Assembly: GCF_009817885.1 (NCBI RefSeq)
Contig: NZ_CP041764.1
Span: forward strand, 1,178,001 to 1,242,000
Source of the DNA: Serratia rhizosphaerae
GTDB lineage: Bacteria > Pseudomonadota > Gammaproteobacteria > Enterobacterales > Enterobacteriaceae
Length of the DNA: 64,000 nt
Direction: 5' to 3'
Shown piece by piece: positions 36,108 through 45,854 of this stretch; position 1 is the first letter of the stretch; each line of letters starts with the position of its first letter. The notes under the pieces are model-generated. The model saw nothing but the letters and a program-made list of their open reading frames with translations. It was not told the origin of the DNA and searched no databases. Both the position numbers and the translations under genes were made by a program.

Positions 36108-37160
36108 TTAAAACTCTTCGCTGGTTTCAGTTTCGCCATCGAAGCCTTCATCCGCTTCGACGGTGCTGCTGTGCAGCAGCAGATCGCGCAGCCTTTTGTC
36201 CAGCTCGGCGGCAATCGCCGGGTTTTCCTTCAGGAAGTTGCAGGCATTCGCCTTGCCCTGGCCAATTTTATCACCGTTGTAGCTGTACCAGGCGCCGGCT
36301 TTTTCAATCATCTTGTGCTTCACACCCAGGTCAATCAGCTCACCACGGCTGTTGATGCCTTCGCCGTACATGATCTGGAATTCAGCCTGTTTGAACGGCG
36401 CGGCAACCTTGTTCTTCACCACTTTTACGCGGGTTTCGCTGCCGACCACTTCATCACCCTCTTTAATCGCGCCGATACGGCGGATATCCAGACGGACAGA
36501 GGCATAGAATTTCAGCGCGTTGCCGCCGGTGGTGGTTTCCGGGTTGCCGAACATCACGCCGATTTTCATACGGATTTGGTTGATGAAGATCAGCAGCGTG
36601 TTAGCGTTTTTCAGGTTGCCGGCCAGCTTACGCATCGCCTGGCTCATCATACGCGCCGCCAGACCCATGTGCGAATCACCGATTTCACCTTCGATTTCCG
36701 CTTTTGGCGTCAGCGCCGCAACGGAGTCGACGATGATCACGTCAACCGCGCCGGAACGGGTCAGCGCGTCACAGATTTCCAGCGCCTGCTCGCCGGTGTC
36801 TGGCTGAGAACACAGCAGATTATCAATATCTACGCCCAGCTTTTTCGCATACACCGGATCCAGCGCGTGTTCGGCATCGATAAAGGCGCAGGTTTTGCCT
36901 TCACGTTGCGCGGCGGCGATAACCTGCAGCGTCAGGGTGGTTTTACCGGAAGATTCCGGCCCGTAGATTTCTACGATACGGCCCATCGGCAGGCCGCCGG
37001 CGCCCAGTGCAATATCAAGTGACAGTGAGCCGGTAGAGATCGTTTCCACATCCATGGAGCGGTCTTCACCCAGACGCATGATGGAGCCTTTGCCGAATTG
37101 TTTTTCAATCTGGCCCAGTGCCGCAGCTAACGCCTTTTGCTTGTTCTCATCAATAGCCAT
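36108..37160 (-). CDS. recA: RecA recombinase / SOS coprotease
   Basis: 350 residues. Walker A GPESSGKTTL near residue 67, Walker B VIIVDSVAAL, L2 DNA-binding loop with TTTGGNALKFYASVR, acidic C-terminus ending ETETSEEF. RecA drives strand exchange and LexA cleavage. The start is MAIDENKQ, with AAGGAGC upstream. The promoter carries a perfect LexA box, so this window contains both the SOS activator and an SOS-controlled phage remnant. Confidence 0.99.
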   Translation of the reverse strand: MAIDENKQKALAAALGQIEKQFGKGSIMRLGEDRSMDVETISTGSLSLDIALGAGGLPMGRIVEIYGPESSGKTTLTLQVIAAAQREGKTCAFIDAEHALDPVYAKKLGVDIDNLLCSQPDTGEQALEICDALTRSGAVDVIIVDSVAALTPKAEIEGEIGDSHMGLAARMMSQAMRKLAGNLKNANTLLIFINQIRMKIGVMFGNPETTTGGNALKFYASVRLDIRRIGAIKEGDEVVGSETRVKVVKNKVAAPFKQAEFQIMYGEGINSRGELIDLGVKHKMIEKAGAWYSYNGDKIGQGKANACNFLKENPAIAAELDKRLRDLLLHSSTVEADEGFDGETETSEEF

Positions 37161-37240
37161 TTTTGCTCCTTCGTTTCGCAATGTCGGTTTTACCCCACAC
37201 TGCCACTGAATGTATGTTGTGCAGGAAATGTCACTAATTA

Positions 37241-37260
37241 TACTGTACAGTCATACAGTA
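37241..37260. promoter_or_regulatory. LexA box of recA
   Basis: TACTGT-N8-ACAGTA, a perfect CTGT-N8-ACAG dyad. On the minus strand it lies between a -35 TTGATA and a -10 TATAAT of the recA promoter. Confidence 0.95.
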
Positions 37261-37272
37261 TCAAGCCTAATT

Positions 37273-37761
37273 TTACAAAAATTCGTCAAGCACGGTTTGC
37301 AGTGCGAAAACTGTCGCCTGCAGCCGGACGGCGTCGCGATCGCCGCTGAAACGCCGCTCGCACGCCAGCACCCGGCCCGAGCGCTCGGCAAAGCCAAACC
37401 ATACGGTGCCGACCGGTTTCGCCGCGCTGCCGCCGTCCGGCCCGGCGATGCCGCTGACCGACAGCGCAATGTCGGCGTCCGCCGCATGCAGCGCGCCCTG
37501 CGCCATCTCACGCACTACCGCTTCGCTGACCGCGCCATGCACCTGCAGCGTACTTTCGGAGACGCCCAGCAACTGGTGCTTCGCCCGGTTACTGTAGGTC
37601 ACGAAACCGCGGTCGAAATAGGCGGAGCTGCCGGCAATATCGGTGATCGCCTTGGCGATGCCGCCGCCGGTGCAGGACTCCGCCGCCGTGATCCAGCGTC
37701 CGCCTGCCTTTAATTTGTCGCCGACGGCCACGCTAAGTTTACGCAGGCTCTCTTCGCTCAT
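37273..37761 (-). CDS. pncC: Nicotinamide-nucleotide amidase PncC (CinA C-terminal type)
   Basis: 162 residues. It deamidates NMN to nicotinate mononucleotide for pyridine nucleotide recycling. The CinA signature TAAESCTGGGIAKAITDIAG and GIAGPDGG are present. The start is the ATG at 37761 behind GGGGGCG; the open frame extends upstream but is not conserved. It lies just upstream of recA, as in E. coli (ygaD). Confidence 0.96.
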   Translation of the reverse strand: MSEESLRKLSVAVGDKLKAGGRWITAAESCTGGGIAKAITDIAGSSAYFDRGFVTYSNRAKHQLLGVSESTLQVHGAVSEAVVREMAQGALHAADADIALSVSGIAGPDGGSAAKPVGTVWFGFAERSGRVLACERRFSGDRDAVRLQATVFALQTVLDEFL

Positions 37762-37998
37762 AACGCCCCCTGAATGAATCATCGCTATATGCGTCCGATA
37801 GTAGCATTTATCAAGCGCCGGCGATGGCGGACTCAATGAATTGCGCAGCGACGCGCAAAACCGGCAAGGTTTGAAGCCGCAGAGCAAACTGCTAGTATCA
37901 GAGAATGCGCCCAGGTAACGGGCGGAACGCAATAGCGCACACAACAAGGATGCTGGTGGCCGGGCAATAATCAGCGCCGATGACGATAGGATGAGCGA

Positions 37999-39402
37999 GT
38001 GAAAAAAACGTTTGGCGTATTCTTTCCGTTATATACCACAACGCTGCTGATGCTGCTTGGCTCCGGGCTGCTGACCACCTATATCTCTTTGCGCCTGACC
38101 TCGATTCACGTCACCGGCGGCCTGATCGGTGCCATTACCGCCGCCAACTATATCGGGCTGGTGATCGGCGGCAAGGTCGGTCATTTTTTGATTGCGCGCG
38201 TCGGGCATATCCGCGCCTACGTCTCCTGTGCGGGCATTATTACCGCCGCGGTGCTGGGGCACGGTTTGACCGAATTCATCCCGATTTGGGTGGTGCTGCG
38301 GATGATTATCGGCCTGTGCATGATGTGTCAGTTTATGGTGCTGGAAAGCTGGCTTAACGATCAGGCCGAATCCAATCAGCGCGGCGTGGTTTTCGGCTTC
38401 TATATGGCCGCCACCTATCTGGGCCTGTCTCTGGGCCAGGTGGTGCTGATGCTGCAAACCGATCTGGGCATCACCACCCTGCTGATTATCGCCCTGTGCT
38501 TCGCGCTCTGCCTGGTGCCCATCGCCCTTACCACCCGCACCAATGTCCGCCATATGTCGCCGGCGCCGCTGGAGCTGCTCTACTTTATTCGCAACATCCC
38601 CAGCGTGCTGACCAATACGCTGGTTATCGGCATGGTGGTAGGCTCGTTCTACGGCCTGGCACCGGTGTATACCAGCCAGCAGAATTTAAGTACCCAACAT
38701 ACCGGCCTGTTTATGGCGCTGGCGATTTTCGCCGGCCTGGTGGCGCAGTTCCCCTTGAGCTGGCTGTCCGATCGTTACAACCGTACGCTGCTGATGCGCC
38801 TTAACGCTATTCTGCTGGTGTTAGCGGCGCTGCCGCTGGCGATTTTGCCGCACATCACTTTCCCGCTGCTGCTGGCTATCGGTTTTGTCGTCAGCATGCT
38901 GCAGTTTACGCTGTATCCGCTGGCGGTGGCGCTGGCCAACGACCTGGTCGAGCCGGAGCGCCGTGTGTCACTGGCGGCCTGTCTGCTGATGGCCTTCGGC
39001 GTGGGCGCCAGCATCGGGCCGCTGACGGTCGGCATGCTGATCCAGCCGCTGGGCGGCAATATTCTGTATGTATTTTTCGCCCTGTGCGGCGTGCTGATTG
39101 TCGGCTTTAGCCGCACGGTGAAAGAGGATGAATCGCAGTTTGTCGACGATGCGCCGCTGCCGCACATTCCGATGCCGGACAGCCTGGTCAGTTCGCCGCT
39201 GTCGCCGGCGTTGAACCCGACCTTCGATGAACAAACGATTCATGACACCATGCCGCCACCGGAAGCCGCACCAGATCCGGTCGAACCGGAACCCGCCGCA
39301 GAGAATACGGAAGCGACGGATGAGGAAACGGCAGAAGCGCCCGCCCAAGGCGCGGACCCAGATGAGGACACCGGGCTGAAAAAAGCCTACACCATGCTGT
39401 AG
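37999..39402 (+). CDS. MFS transporter of the YcaD type with a long acidic C-terminal tail
   Basis: 467 residues. About 12 membrane segments in residues 1-375, related to YcaD/UPF-type major facilitator proteins; substrate unknown. Residues from about 380 to 467 form a hydrophilic cytoplasmic tail rich in Pro, Glu and Asp (for example PPPEAAPDPVEPEPAAENTE), absent from E. coli YcaD of about 380 residues. It is divergent from pncC and ends at a strong terminator shared with mltB. Confidence 0.85.
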   Translation: MKKTFGVFFPLYTTTLLMLLGSGLLTTYISLRLTSIHVTGGLIGAITAANYIGLVIGGKVGHFLIARVGHIRAYVSCAGIITAAVLGHGLTEFIPIWVVLRMIIGLCMMCQFMVLESWLNDQAESNQRGVVFGFYMAATYLGLSLGQVVLMLQTDLGITTLLIIALCFALCLVPIALTTRTNVRHMSPAPLELLYFIRNIPSVLTNTLVIGMVVGSFYGLAPVYTSQQNLSTQHTGLFMALAIFAGLVAQFPLSWLSDRYNRTLLMRLNAILLVLAALPLAILPHITFPLLLAIGFVVSMLQFTLYPLAVALANDLVEPERRVSLAACLLMAFGVGASIGPLTVGMLIQPLGGNILYVFFALCGVLIVGFSRTVKEDESQFVDDAPLPHIPMPDSLVSSPLSPALNPTFDEQTIHDTMPPPEAAPDPVEPEPAAENTEATDEETAEAPAQGADPDEDTGLKKAYTML

Positions 39403-39408
39403 AACAAA

Positions 39409-39435
39409 GAAAAAGGGCCGTCACCGGCCCTTTTT
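39409..39435. terminator. Bidirectional terminator between the MFS gene and mltB
   Basis: AAAGGGCCG-TCAC-CGGCCCTTT with A and T tracts on either side, between two convergent genes. Confidence 0.88.
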
Positions 39436-39440
39436 GCTGT

Positions 39441-40532
39441 TCAGAATACGCTGCCGCCGCGCCGCTCGCGCCCGACCGCCTCACCCAACTGCCATACCGC
39501 CATCGCATAGTGCGTGCTGTGGTTATAGCGGGTGATGGTGTAAAAGTTAGGCAAACCGAACCAATACTGATAGTCGCTGCCCATATCCAGACGCAGCAGG
39601 CTCACCTCCTGGTCATGGCCCAGCCCGCCCTGCGGCGTCAGCCCCGCGGCCTGCAGGGCGCCGACCGTATAGCGGGTCTTGAAGCCGTGCTCCATATATG
39701 GCGCCTGGCCGCTGGCCGGCACCGCTACCGGCGCATCGCGCTGCCAGCCGTGCGCGCGGAAATAGTTCGCCACGCTGCCGATCGCGTCCTCAGGGTCCCA
39801 CAGGTTAATGTGTCCGTCGCCGTTAAAGTCGACCGCGTAATCCTTGAAGGAGGACGGCATAAACTGGCCGTATCCCATCGCGCCGGCATAAGAACCGCGC
39901 AGATCCAGCGGATCGCGCTGTTCTTTACGCGCCATCAGCAGGAAAGTTTCCAGCTCGCCGGTAAAGTATGTCGCACGGCGGGGATAATCGAAGGACAGCG
40001 TCGCCAGCGCGTCGATAATGCGCGTTTTTCCCATCACCCGTCCCCAGCGGGTTTCTACCCCGATGATGCCAACGATGATTTCCGGCGGTACGCCGTATAC
40101 CCGGTGCGCGCGCTCCAGCGCGTCGGCATACTGATTCCAGAAGGCTACGCCGTTGGGAATATTGTCCGACGTAATAAATTTATTACGGTAGCGCAGCCAG
40201 GCGCCGTTCGGCCCGGAAGGCGGCTGGCCGGTCGGCCTTGGCGCCTGACGATCCATCAGGCGGATCACCCAGTCCAGGCGCTTGGTTTGCGCAAAAACAT
40301 CATGCAGCTGCTGACGATCAAAACCGTGCTCGCGCACCATTTTGTCGATAAAGCGCTGGGCCGCTGCGTTGTAGGCGTAATCGCCGGACAGCATCGGATT
40401 GACGTGATCGGTATCCAACAGGAAACCGCCTTGCACCGCGCGGCTCTGCGGCGGCTGGGTGGTATTTTCCGGCTTGCTGCTGCAGGCGGAAAGCAAAACG
40501 ACCAGAGGAATAAGAGGGGCAAATTGACGCAT
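39441..40532 (-). CDS. mltB: Membrane-bound lytic murein transglycosylase B
   Basis: 363 residues. An outer-membrane lipoprotein (lipobox LLSACSS, Cys near residue 17) that cleaves glycan strands of murein with 1,6-anhydro ring formation. The catalytic Glu lies in GIIGVETRWGRVMGKTRI; the family words YAGAMGYGQFMPSSF and FNGDGHINLWDPEDAIGSVANYF follow. E. coli has mltB near pncC too, here separated by the MFS gene. Confidence 0.96.
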   Translation of the reverse strand: MRQFAPLIPLVVLLSACSSKPENTTQPPQSRAVQGGFLLDTDHVNPMLSGDYAYNAAAQRFIDKMVREHGFDRQQLHDVFAQTKRLDWVIRLMDRQAPRPTGQPPSGPNGAWLRYRNKFITSDNIPNGVAFWNQYADALERAHRVYGVPPEIIVGIIGVETRWGRVMGKTRIIDALATLSFDYPRRATYFTGELETFLLMARKEQRDPLDLRGSYAGAMGYGQFMPSSFKDYAVDFNGDGHINLWDPEDAIGSVANYFRAHGWQRDAPVAVPASGQAPYMEHGFKTRYTVGALQAAGLTPQGGLGHDQEVSLLRLDMGSDYQYWFGLPNFYTITRYNHSTHYAMAVWQLGEAVGRERRGGSVF

Positions 40533-40845
40533 CAGGTATCCATACAGCCAGGCTAAAAATATGTGGGTTATGGTAAATCATAGACGGTGATGCACAAACA
40601 GGAATATCCGCGTCGAATAATCAGTTAAATACGTCTCACTTTTCCACTACCGGCACCAGTAATGCGAACGATTTAGCAGAAGCGGAGGAAAAAAGCACCG
40701 GCGCTTGCAGATGCATTTGAAACTGCGTTATCACCTGTTAACATCTTCACTCTACAGAGCAGCCGGCATTTGGCCTTTTTGCAGGACGCATCAACGTGGC
40801 TACGGTAAGCATCATGCTCATGACGCATAATCAGAACATAACGCA

Positions 40846-43407
40846 GTGAACATTATGGAAAACAAAGAATACGTCGAACACACGCCGATGATGCAGCAAT
40901 ACCTGCGCTTAAAGGCGCAGCATCCTGAAATTCTGCTGTTCTATCGGATGGGTGACTTCTACGAGCTGTTTTATGACGATGCCAAGCGCGCTTCACAGCT
41001 GTTGGATATCTCCCTGACCAAGCGTGGCGCCTCGGCGGGCGAACCGATCCCGATGGCCGGCGTGCCGCACCATGCGGTAGAAAACTATTTAGCCAAGCTG
41101 GTGCAGTTGGGCGAATCCGTCGCCATCTGTGAGCAGGTCGGCGATCCCGCCGCCAGCAAAGGCCCGGTGGAGCGTAAAGTGGTGCGCATCGTCACGCCCG
41201 GCACCGTCAGCGACGAAGCGCTGCTGCAGGAGCGGCAGGACAACCTGCTGGCCGCCATCTGGCAGGACGCGCGCGGCTTCGGCTACGCCACGCTGGATAT
41301 CAGCTCCGGCCGTTTCCGCGTCGCCGAACCGGAAGATGTGGAAACCATGGCGGCCGAACTGCAGCGCACCAACCCGGCCGAGCTGCTGTACCCGGAAAGC
41401 TTCGAACAAATGGCGCTGATCGAACAGCGCCACGGCCTGCGCCGTCGCCCGCTGTGGGAGTTTGAGCTGGACACCGCACGCCAGCAACTGAACCTGCAGT
41501 TCGGCACCCGCGATCTGACCGGCTTCGGCGTAGAACAGTCGCAGCAGGCGCTGCGCGCCGCCGGCTGTCTGCTGCAGTACGTCAAAGACACCCAGCGTAC
41601 CGCGCTGCCGCACATCCGCGGCATCACCATGGAGCGCCAGCAGGACGGCATCATTATGGATGCCGCCACCCGCCGTAACCTGGAAATCACGCAAAGCCTG
41701 TCCGGCGGCAGTGAAAATACCCTGGCAGCGATCCTCGATCGCACCGTCACGCCGATGGGCAGCCGGATGCTGAAGCGCTGGCTGCATATGCCGACCCGTG
41801 ACGTCAAAGTACTGAACAACCGCCAGCAGGCAATTGGCGCATTACAGGATCTGACTGCCGATCTGCAGCCTCCGCTGCGTCAGGTGGGCGATCTGGAGCG
41901 TATTCTGGCGCGCCTGGCGCTGCGGACCGCGCGCCCGCGCGATCTGGCGCGCATGCGCCACGCCTTCCAGCAACTGCCGGATATTCGCGCGCTGCTGCAG
42001 GGCGTTGAGGCGTCGCATGTGCAGCAGCTGCTGGCGCAGGTCGGCCAGTTCGACGAGCTGCAGGACCTGCTGGAGCGCGCCGTGGTTGAAGCGCCGCCGG
42101 TGCTGGTGCGCGACGGCGGCGTCATAGCCACCGGCTATAACGCCGAGCTGGACGAGTGGCGCGCCCTGGCGGACGGCGCCAGCGACTACCTCGATCGTCT
42201 GGAGGTCCGCGAGCGTGAAAAGCTGGGCCTGGATACGCTGAAGGTCGGCTTCAACGGCGTACACGGCTACTATATTCAGGTCAGCCGCGCCCAAAGCCAT
42301 CTGGTGCCGATTCATTACGTGCGCCGTCAGACGCTGAAAAACGCCGAACGTTACATCATTCCCGAACTGAAGGAGTATGAGGACAAGGTTCTTACCTCCA
42401 AGGGCAAGGCGCTGGCCATTGAAAAGGCGCTGTATGACGAATTGTTCGACCTGCTGCTGCCGCATCTGGGCGAACTGCAGCAAAGCGCCAGCGCACTGGC
42501 GGAACTCGACGTGCTCAGCAACCTGGCGGAGCGGGCGGAAACGCTCAACTACGCCTGCCCGACCATGAGCGACCAGCCAGGCATTCGCATTACCGAAGGC
42601 CGCCACCCGGTGGTGGAGCAGGTGTTGAGCGAGCCGTTTATTGCCAACCCGGTCGCACTGTCGCCGCAACGTCGCATGTTGATCATTACCGGCCCTAATA
42701 TGGGCGGTAAAAGTACCTATATGCGGCAAACGGCGCTGATCGTGCTGATGGCGCATATCGGCAGCTACGTGCCGGCCGCCAAAGCCAGCATCGGCCCGGT
42801 CGACCGCATCTTTACCCGCGTCGGCGCGGCGGACGATCTGGCCTCCGGCCGCTCCACCTTTATGGTGGAAATGACCGAAACCGCCAATATCCTGCACAAT
42901 GCCACCGAACACAGTCTGGTGCTGATGGACGAAATCGGCCGCGGCACCTCCACCTATGACGGCCTGTCGCTGGCCTGGGCCTGCGCTGAGAATCTGGCTA
43001 ACCGCATCAAGGCGATGACGCTGTTCGCCACCCACTACTTCGAGCTGACTACCCTGCCGGAGAAAATGGAAGGCGTCGTCAACGTGCACCTGGACGCGCT
43101 GGAGCATGGTGACACCATCGCCTTTATGCACAGCGTACAGGACGGTGCCGCCAGCAAGAGTTACGGGCTGGCGGTCGCCGCGCTGGCCGGCGTGCCGCGC
43201 GACGTTATCAAACGCGCACGGCAGAAACTGCGCGAGCTGGAAACACTCTCCAACCACACCGCCGCCGGTACGGTAGACGCCACCCAGATGACGCTGCTGA
43301 CTGAAGAAACTTCGCCGGCGGTTGAAGCGCTGGAAACGCTGGATCCGGATTCGCTGAGCCCGCGTCAGGCGCTGGAATGGATTTATCGCCTGAAAAACCT
43401 GGTCTAA
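40846..43407 (+). CDS. mutS: DNA mismatch repair protein MutS
   Basis: 853 residues counting from the GTG at 40846; the ATG at 40855 (850 residues) is an equally plausible start, and neither has a strong ribosome binding site. The mismatch-contact Phe-X-Glu lies in MGDFYELFYDDA, Walker A is GPNMGGKSTYMRQ (about residue 615), Walker B LVLMDEIGRGTSTYDG, and the C-terminal tetramerisation segment is intact. It recognises mismatches and recruits MutL. Upstream 40582-40845 holds only its promoter region. Confidence 0.98.
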   Translation: MNIMENKEYVEHTPMMQQYLRLKAQHPEILLFYRMGDFYELFYDDAKRASQLLDISLTKRGASAGEPIPMAGVPHHAVENYLAKLVQLGESVAICEQVGDPAASKGPVERKVVRIVTPGTVSDEALLQERQDNLLAAIWQDARGFGYATLDISSGRFRVAEPEDVETMAAELQRTNPAELLYPESFEQMALIEQRHGLRRRPLWEFELDTARQQLNLQFGTRDLTGFGVEQSQQALRAAGCLLQYVKDTQRTALPHIRGITMERQQDGIIMDAATRRNLEITQSLSGGSENTLAAILDRTVTPMGSRMLKRWLHMPTRDVKVLNNRQQAIGALQDLTADLQPPLRQVGDLERILARLALRTARPRDLARMRHAFQQLPDIRALLQGVEASHVQQLLAQVGQFDELQDLLERAVVEAPPVLVRDGGVIATGYNAELDEWRALADGASDYLDRLEVREREKLGLDTLKVGFNGVHGYYIQVSRAQSHLVPIHYVRRQTLKNAERYIIPELKEYEDKVLTSKGKALAIEKALYDELFDLLLPHLGELQQSASALAELDVLSNLAERAETLNYACPTMSDQPGIRITEGRHPVVEQVLSEPFIANPVALSPQRRMLIITGPNMGGKSTYMRQTALIVLMAHIGSYVPAAKASIGPVDRIFTRVGAADDLASGRSTFMVEMTETANILHNATEHSLVLMDEIGRGTSTYDGLSLAWACAENLANRIKAMTLFATHYFELTTLPEKMEGVVNVHLDALEHGDTIAFMHSVQDGAASKSYGLAVAALAGVPRDVIKRARQKLRELETLSNHTAAGTVDATQMTLLTEETSPAVEALETLDPDSLSPRQALEWIYRLKNLV

Positions 43408-43426
43408 TCCGCTTTTGTAGCCATAA

Positions 43427-43456
43427 AAAAACGGTGAGCGCAGGCTCACCGTTTTT
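43427..43456. terminator. Bidirectional terminator between mutS and rpoS
   Basis: ACGGTGAGC-GCAG-GCTCACCGT flanked by seven A and five T, between convergent genes. Confidence 0.88.
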
Positions 43457-43480
43457 ATTTCATTCATCAGGCAACCGACG

Positions 43481-44479
43481 CTACTCGCGGAACAGCGCCT
43501 CAATGCTCAGTCCCTGCGTCTGCAGGATTTCACGCAGGCGACGCAACCCTTCCACCTGAATCTGACGAACGCGCTCACGCGTCAGGCCAATCTCACGGCC
43601 AACGTCTTCCAGCGTCGCCGCTTCATAGCCCAACAGGCCGAAACGCCGCGCCAACACTTCACGCTGTTTGGCGTTCAGTTCGAACAGCCATTTGACGATA
43701 CTCTGCTTCATATCATCGTCTTGCGTGGTGTCTTCCGGTCCGTTGTCCTTTTCATCAGCCAGAATATCCAGCAGCGCCTTCTCCGAGTCGCCACCCAGCG
43801 GTGTATCAACCGAAGTAATGCGCTCGTTCAGACGCAGCATGCGGCTCACATCATCCACCGGTCTGTCGAGTTGCTCGGCAATCTCTTCAGCACTCGGCTC
43901 ATGATCCAGTTTATGTGAAAGCTCGCGCGCGGTGCGCAGGTAGACGTTAAGTTCTTTAACGATATGGATGGGCAAGCGAATGGTGCGGGTTTGGTTCATG
44001 ATCGCCCGCTCAATGGTCTGCCGGATCCACCAGGTGGCATAGGTGGAGAAACGGAAACCGCGTTCCGGGTCGAACTTTTCAACCGCGCGGATCAGACCCA
44101 AATTACCTTCTTCAATCAGATCCAGCAGCGCCAGGCCGCGGTTGCTGTAGCGACGGGCGATTTTCACCACCAGACGCAGGTTACTTTCGATCATACGACG
44201 GCGGGACGGCACGTCACCACGTAGCGCCCGCCGCGCAAAATAAACTTCCTCCTCTGCGGTCAGCAGAGGCGAATAGCCAATTTCTCCGAGATAGAGCTGC
44301 GTTGCGTCTAACACACGCTGGGTTACCCCTTGGGACAGCAGCTCTTCTTCAGCTAAATCATTCTCGCTGGCCTCGGTTTCAGCCAGCGCTTTTTCATCAA
44401 ATGATTCCGCCTCAACTCCATTCTCGTCGAAATCTGCATCAGTCTGTAACTCGTTAACTTTCAGCGTATTGTGGCTCAT
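43481..44479 (-). CDS. rpoS: RNA polymerase sigma factor RpoS (sigma-38)
   Basis: 332 residues. General stress and stationary-phase sigma. Region 1.2 (TQLYLGEIGYSPLLT), region 2 with RRMIESNLRLVVKIARRYSN and the -10 recognition FSTYATWWIRQTIERAI, region 3 (including EKDNGPED), and region 4 helix-turn-helix TLEDVGREIGLTRERVRQIQ. In enterics its main promoter lies inside nlpD upstream, which has the same orientation here. Confidence 0.99.
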   Translation of the reverse strand: MSHNTLKVNELQTDADFDENGVEAESFDEKALAETEASENDLAEEELLSQGVTQRVLDATQLYLGEIGYSPLLTAEEEVYFARRALRGDVPSRRRMIESNLRLVVKIARRYSNRGLALLDLIEEGNLGLIRAVEKFDPERGFRFSTYATWWIRQTIERAIMNQTRTIRLPIHIVKELNVYLRTARELSHKLDHEPSAEEIAEQLDRPVDDVSRMLRLNERITSVDTPLGGDSEKALLDILADEKDNGPEDTTQDDDMKQSIVKWLFELNAKQREVLARRFGLLGYEAATLEDVGREIGLTRERVRQIQVEGLRRLREILQTQGLSIEALFRE

Positions 44480-44533
44480 AAGCTGCTCCTACCCGTGATA
44501 CCGCGAGCAGAATATCAGCATATTCTGCCCAAT

Positions 44534-45553
44534 CTATCGCTGCGGAAGATAACGCAGCGGGTTTACGGATTTCCCCTTGTAACGAATTTCAAAATGCAAA
44601 CGTACTGAACTGGTTCCGGTGCTACCCATGGTGGCTATTTTTTGACCCGCCTTCACTTCTTGTTGTTCCCGGACCAGCATTGTGTCGTTATGAGCGTAGG
44701 CGCTCAGGTAATCATCATTATGTTTGATGATGATTAGATTACCGTAACCCCGTAAAGCATTGCCGGCGTACACAACGCGACCATCAGCGGTCGCAAAAAT
44801 GGCTTGCCCACGAGTGCCAGCGATATCGACCCCTTTATTCCCACCGTCTGATGAGGAAAAGTTATCAATAACCTTACCGTCAGTCGGCCAACACCAGGTA
44901 CTGACCGGCGAATTATTACTGGCGGCGCTGCTCGCCGGAGGCGTAGCAACTGGCGCGGTAACAGGAGCAGTGGCGCTTCCCGCCGCGGCGGCTCCTGCTG
45001 CAGGTAACATCTTACCTACATTCTGTTTACCCGAATTGTCAGAATACGCGTTAGTTGGTTGAGAATCAACCGTTGCCGTTTGTATCTGGCTGCTGGATGG
45101 TGGTTTAGGAATACCGCCACCGGTAGCGTCCGTGGCCGCTACTACGCCGCCGCCGGCATTGGCTGAACCATTACCAAGTTGAATGGTTTGGCCAACATTC
45201 AGGCTATAGGGTTCAGGGATATTGTTGCGCTGCGCCAGATCACGGAAATCATTGCCGGTGATCCAGGCGATATAGAACAGCGTGTCGCCGCGCTTTACCG
45301 TATAGGTGCTGCCGTTGTAGCTGCCCTTTTGAATTGAGTCATAACTGCGATTATAAACGATACGCTCTTGCGGCGTGGCCTGCGCAGACGGAGCTGCAAC
45401 GCTGCCAGCCGTCATCGGGCTACCGCCACCGCCGTTGACGCTGCTGATAGGAGCAGAAGACGAACCGCTGTTCGTACAACCCGCCAACCACACACCGATC
45501 ATCGTACACACCGCAACCCGGCGAAAAGTAATCATTGGGCTTCCCGTGCTCAT
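44534..45553 (-). CDS. nlpD: NlpD, lipoprotein activator of amidase AmiC
   Basis: 339 residues. A lipoprotein signal with GVWLAGC (Cys near 26), a LysM domain (about 85-130: YTVKRGDTLFYIAWITG), a low-complexity Ala/Thr/Ser/Pro linker (about 130-220) and a C-terminal LytM domain. The LytM metal His positions are degenerate (NKGVDI, VRLHFEI), as in other NlpD proteins, so it activates the murein amidase AmiC rather than cutting murein. It starts MSTGSP with AGGGGGAAGC nearby. The 301-bp gap 45554-45854 to pcm shows no further gene. Confidence 0.97.
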   Translation of the reverse strand: MSTGSPMITFRRVAVCTMIGVWLAGCTNSGSSSAPISSVNGGGGSPMTAGSVAAPSAQATPQERIVYNRSYDSIQKGSYNGSTYTVKRGDTLFYIAWITGNDFRDLAQRNNIPEPYSLNVGQTIQLGNGSANAGGGVVAATDATGGGIPKPPSSSQIQTATVDSQPTNAYSDNSGKQNVGKMLPAAGAAAAGSATAPVTAPVATPPASSAASNNSPVSTWCWPTDGKVIDNFSSSDGGNKGVDIAGTRGQAIFATADGRVVYAGNALRGYGNLIIIKHNDDYLSAYAHNDTMLVREQQEVKAGQKIATMGSTGTSSVRLHFEIRYKGKSVNPLRYLPQR

Positions 45554-45854
45554 GCTTCCCCCATTACAGCATCTATAGCCAAAAAATATCCTATACAGCG
45601 TAGCTGAGCTTTAAGTCTTTTCTCAGTTTCTACCTGAAGAGGTTCCCCTGACCGATGCCTGAATACCAGGCCATCTCCCGTCAGAGAGCCAAAAATTCGT
45701 TGTCAATGTAGCGGCCTCAACGCGTCCGCGCTATCAGATAACGCCGCAGAAAGGCAATTGTATTGGAAATTAGTCTTATTGGAACGTTAAAAACCGCTCC
45801 TGACGTATGAAAGTGCAACAGATTTTGCGTTTAGCCGATAAAACAGACAGCCGG

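Noticed and set aside
36012..37022. 336-codon plus-strand frame opposite recA
   Set aside because: Antisense shadow of recA with Phe/His/Arg-rich sequence and no family match.
41842..43503. 553-codon minus-strand frame opposite mutS
   Set aside because: Runs through the mutS coding strand and the mutS-rpoS terminator; composition is that of a complementary-strand artefact.
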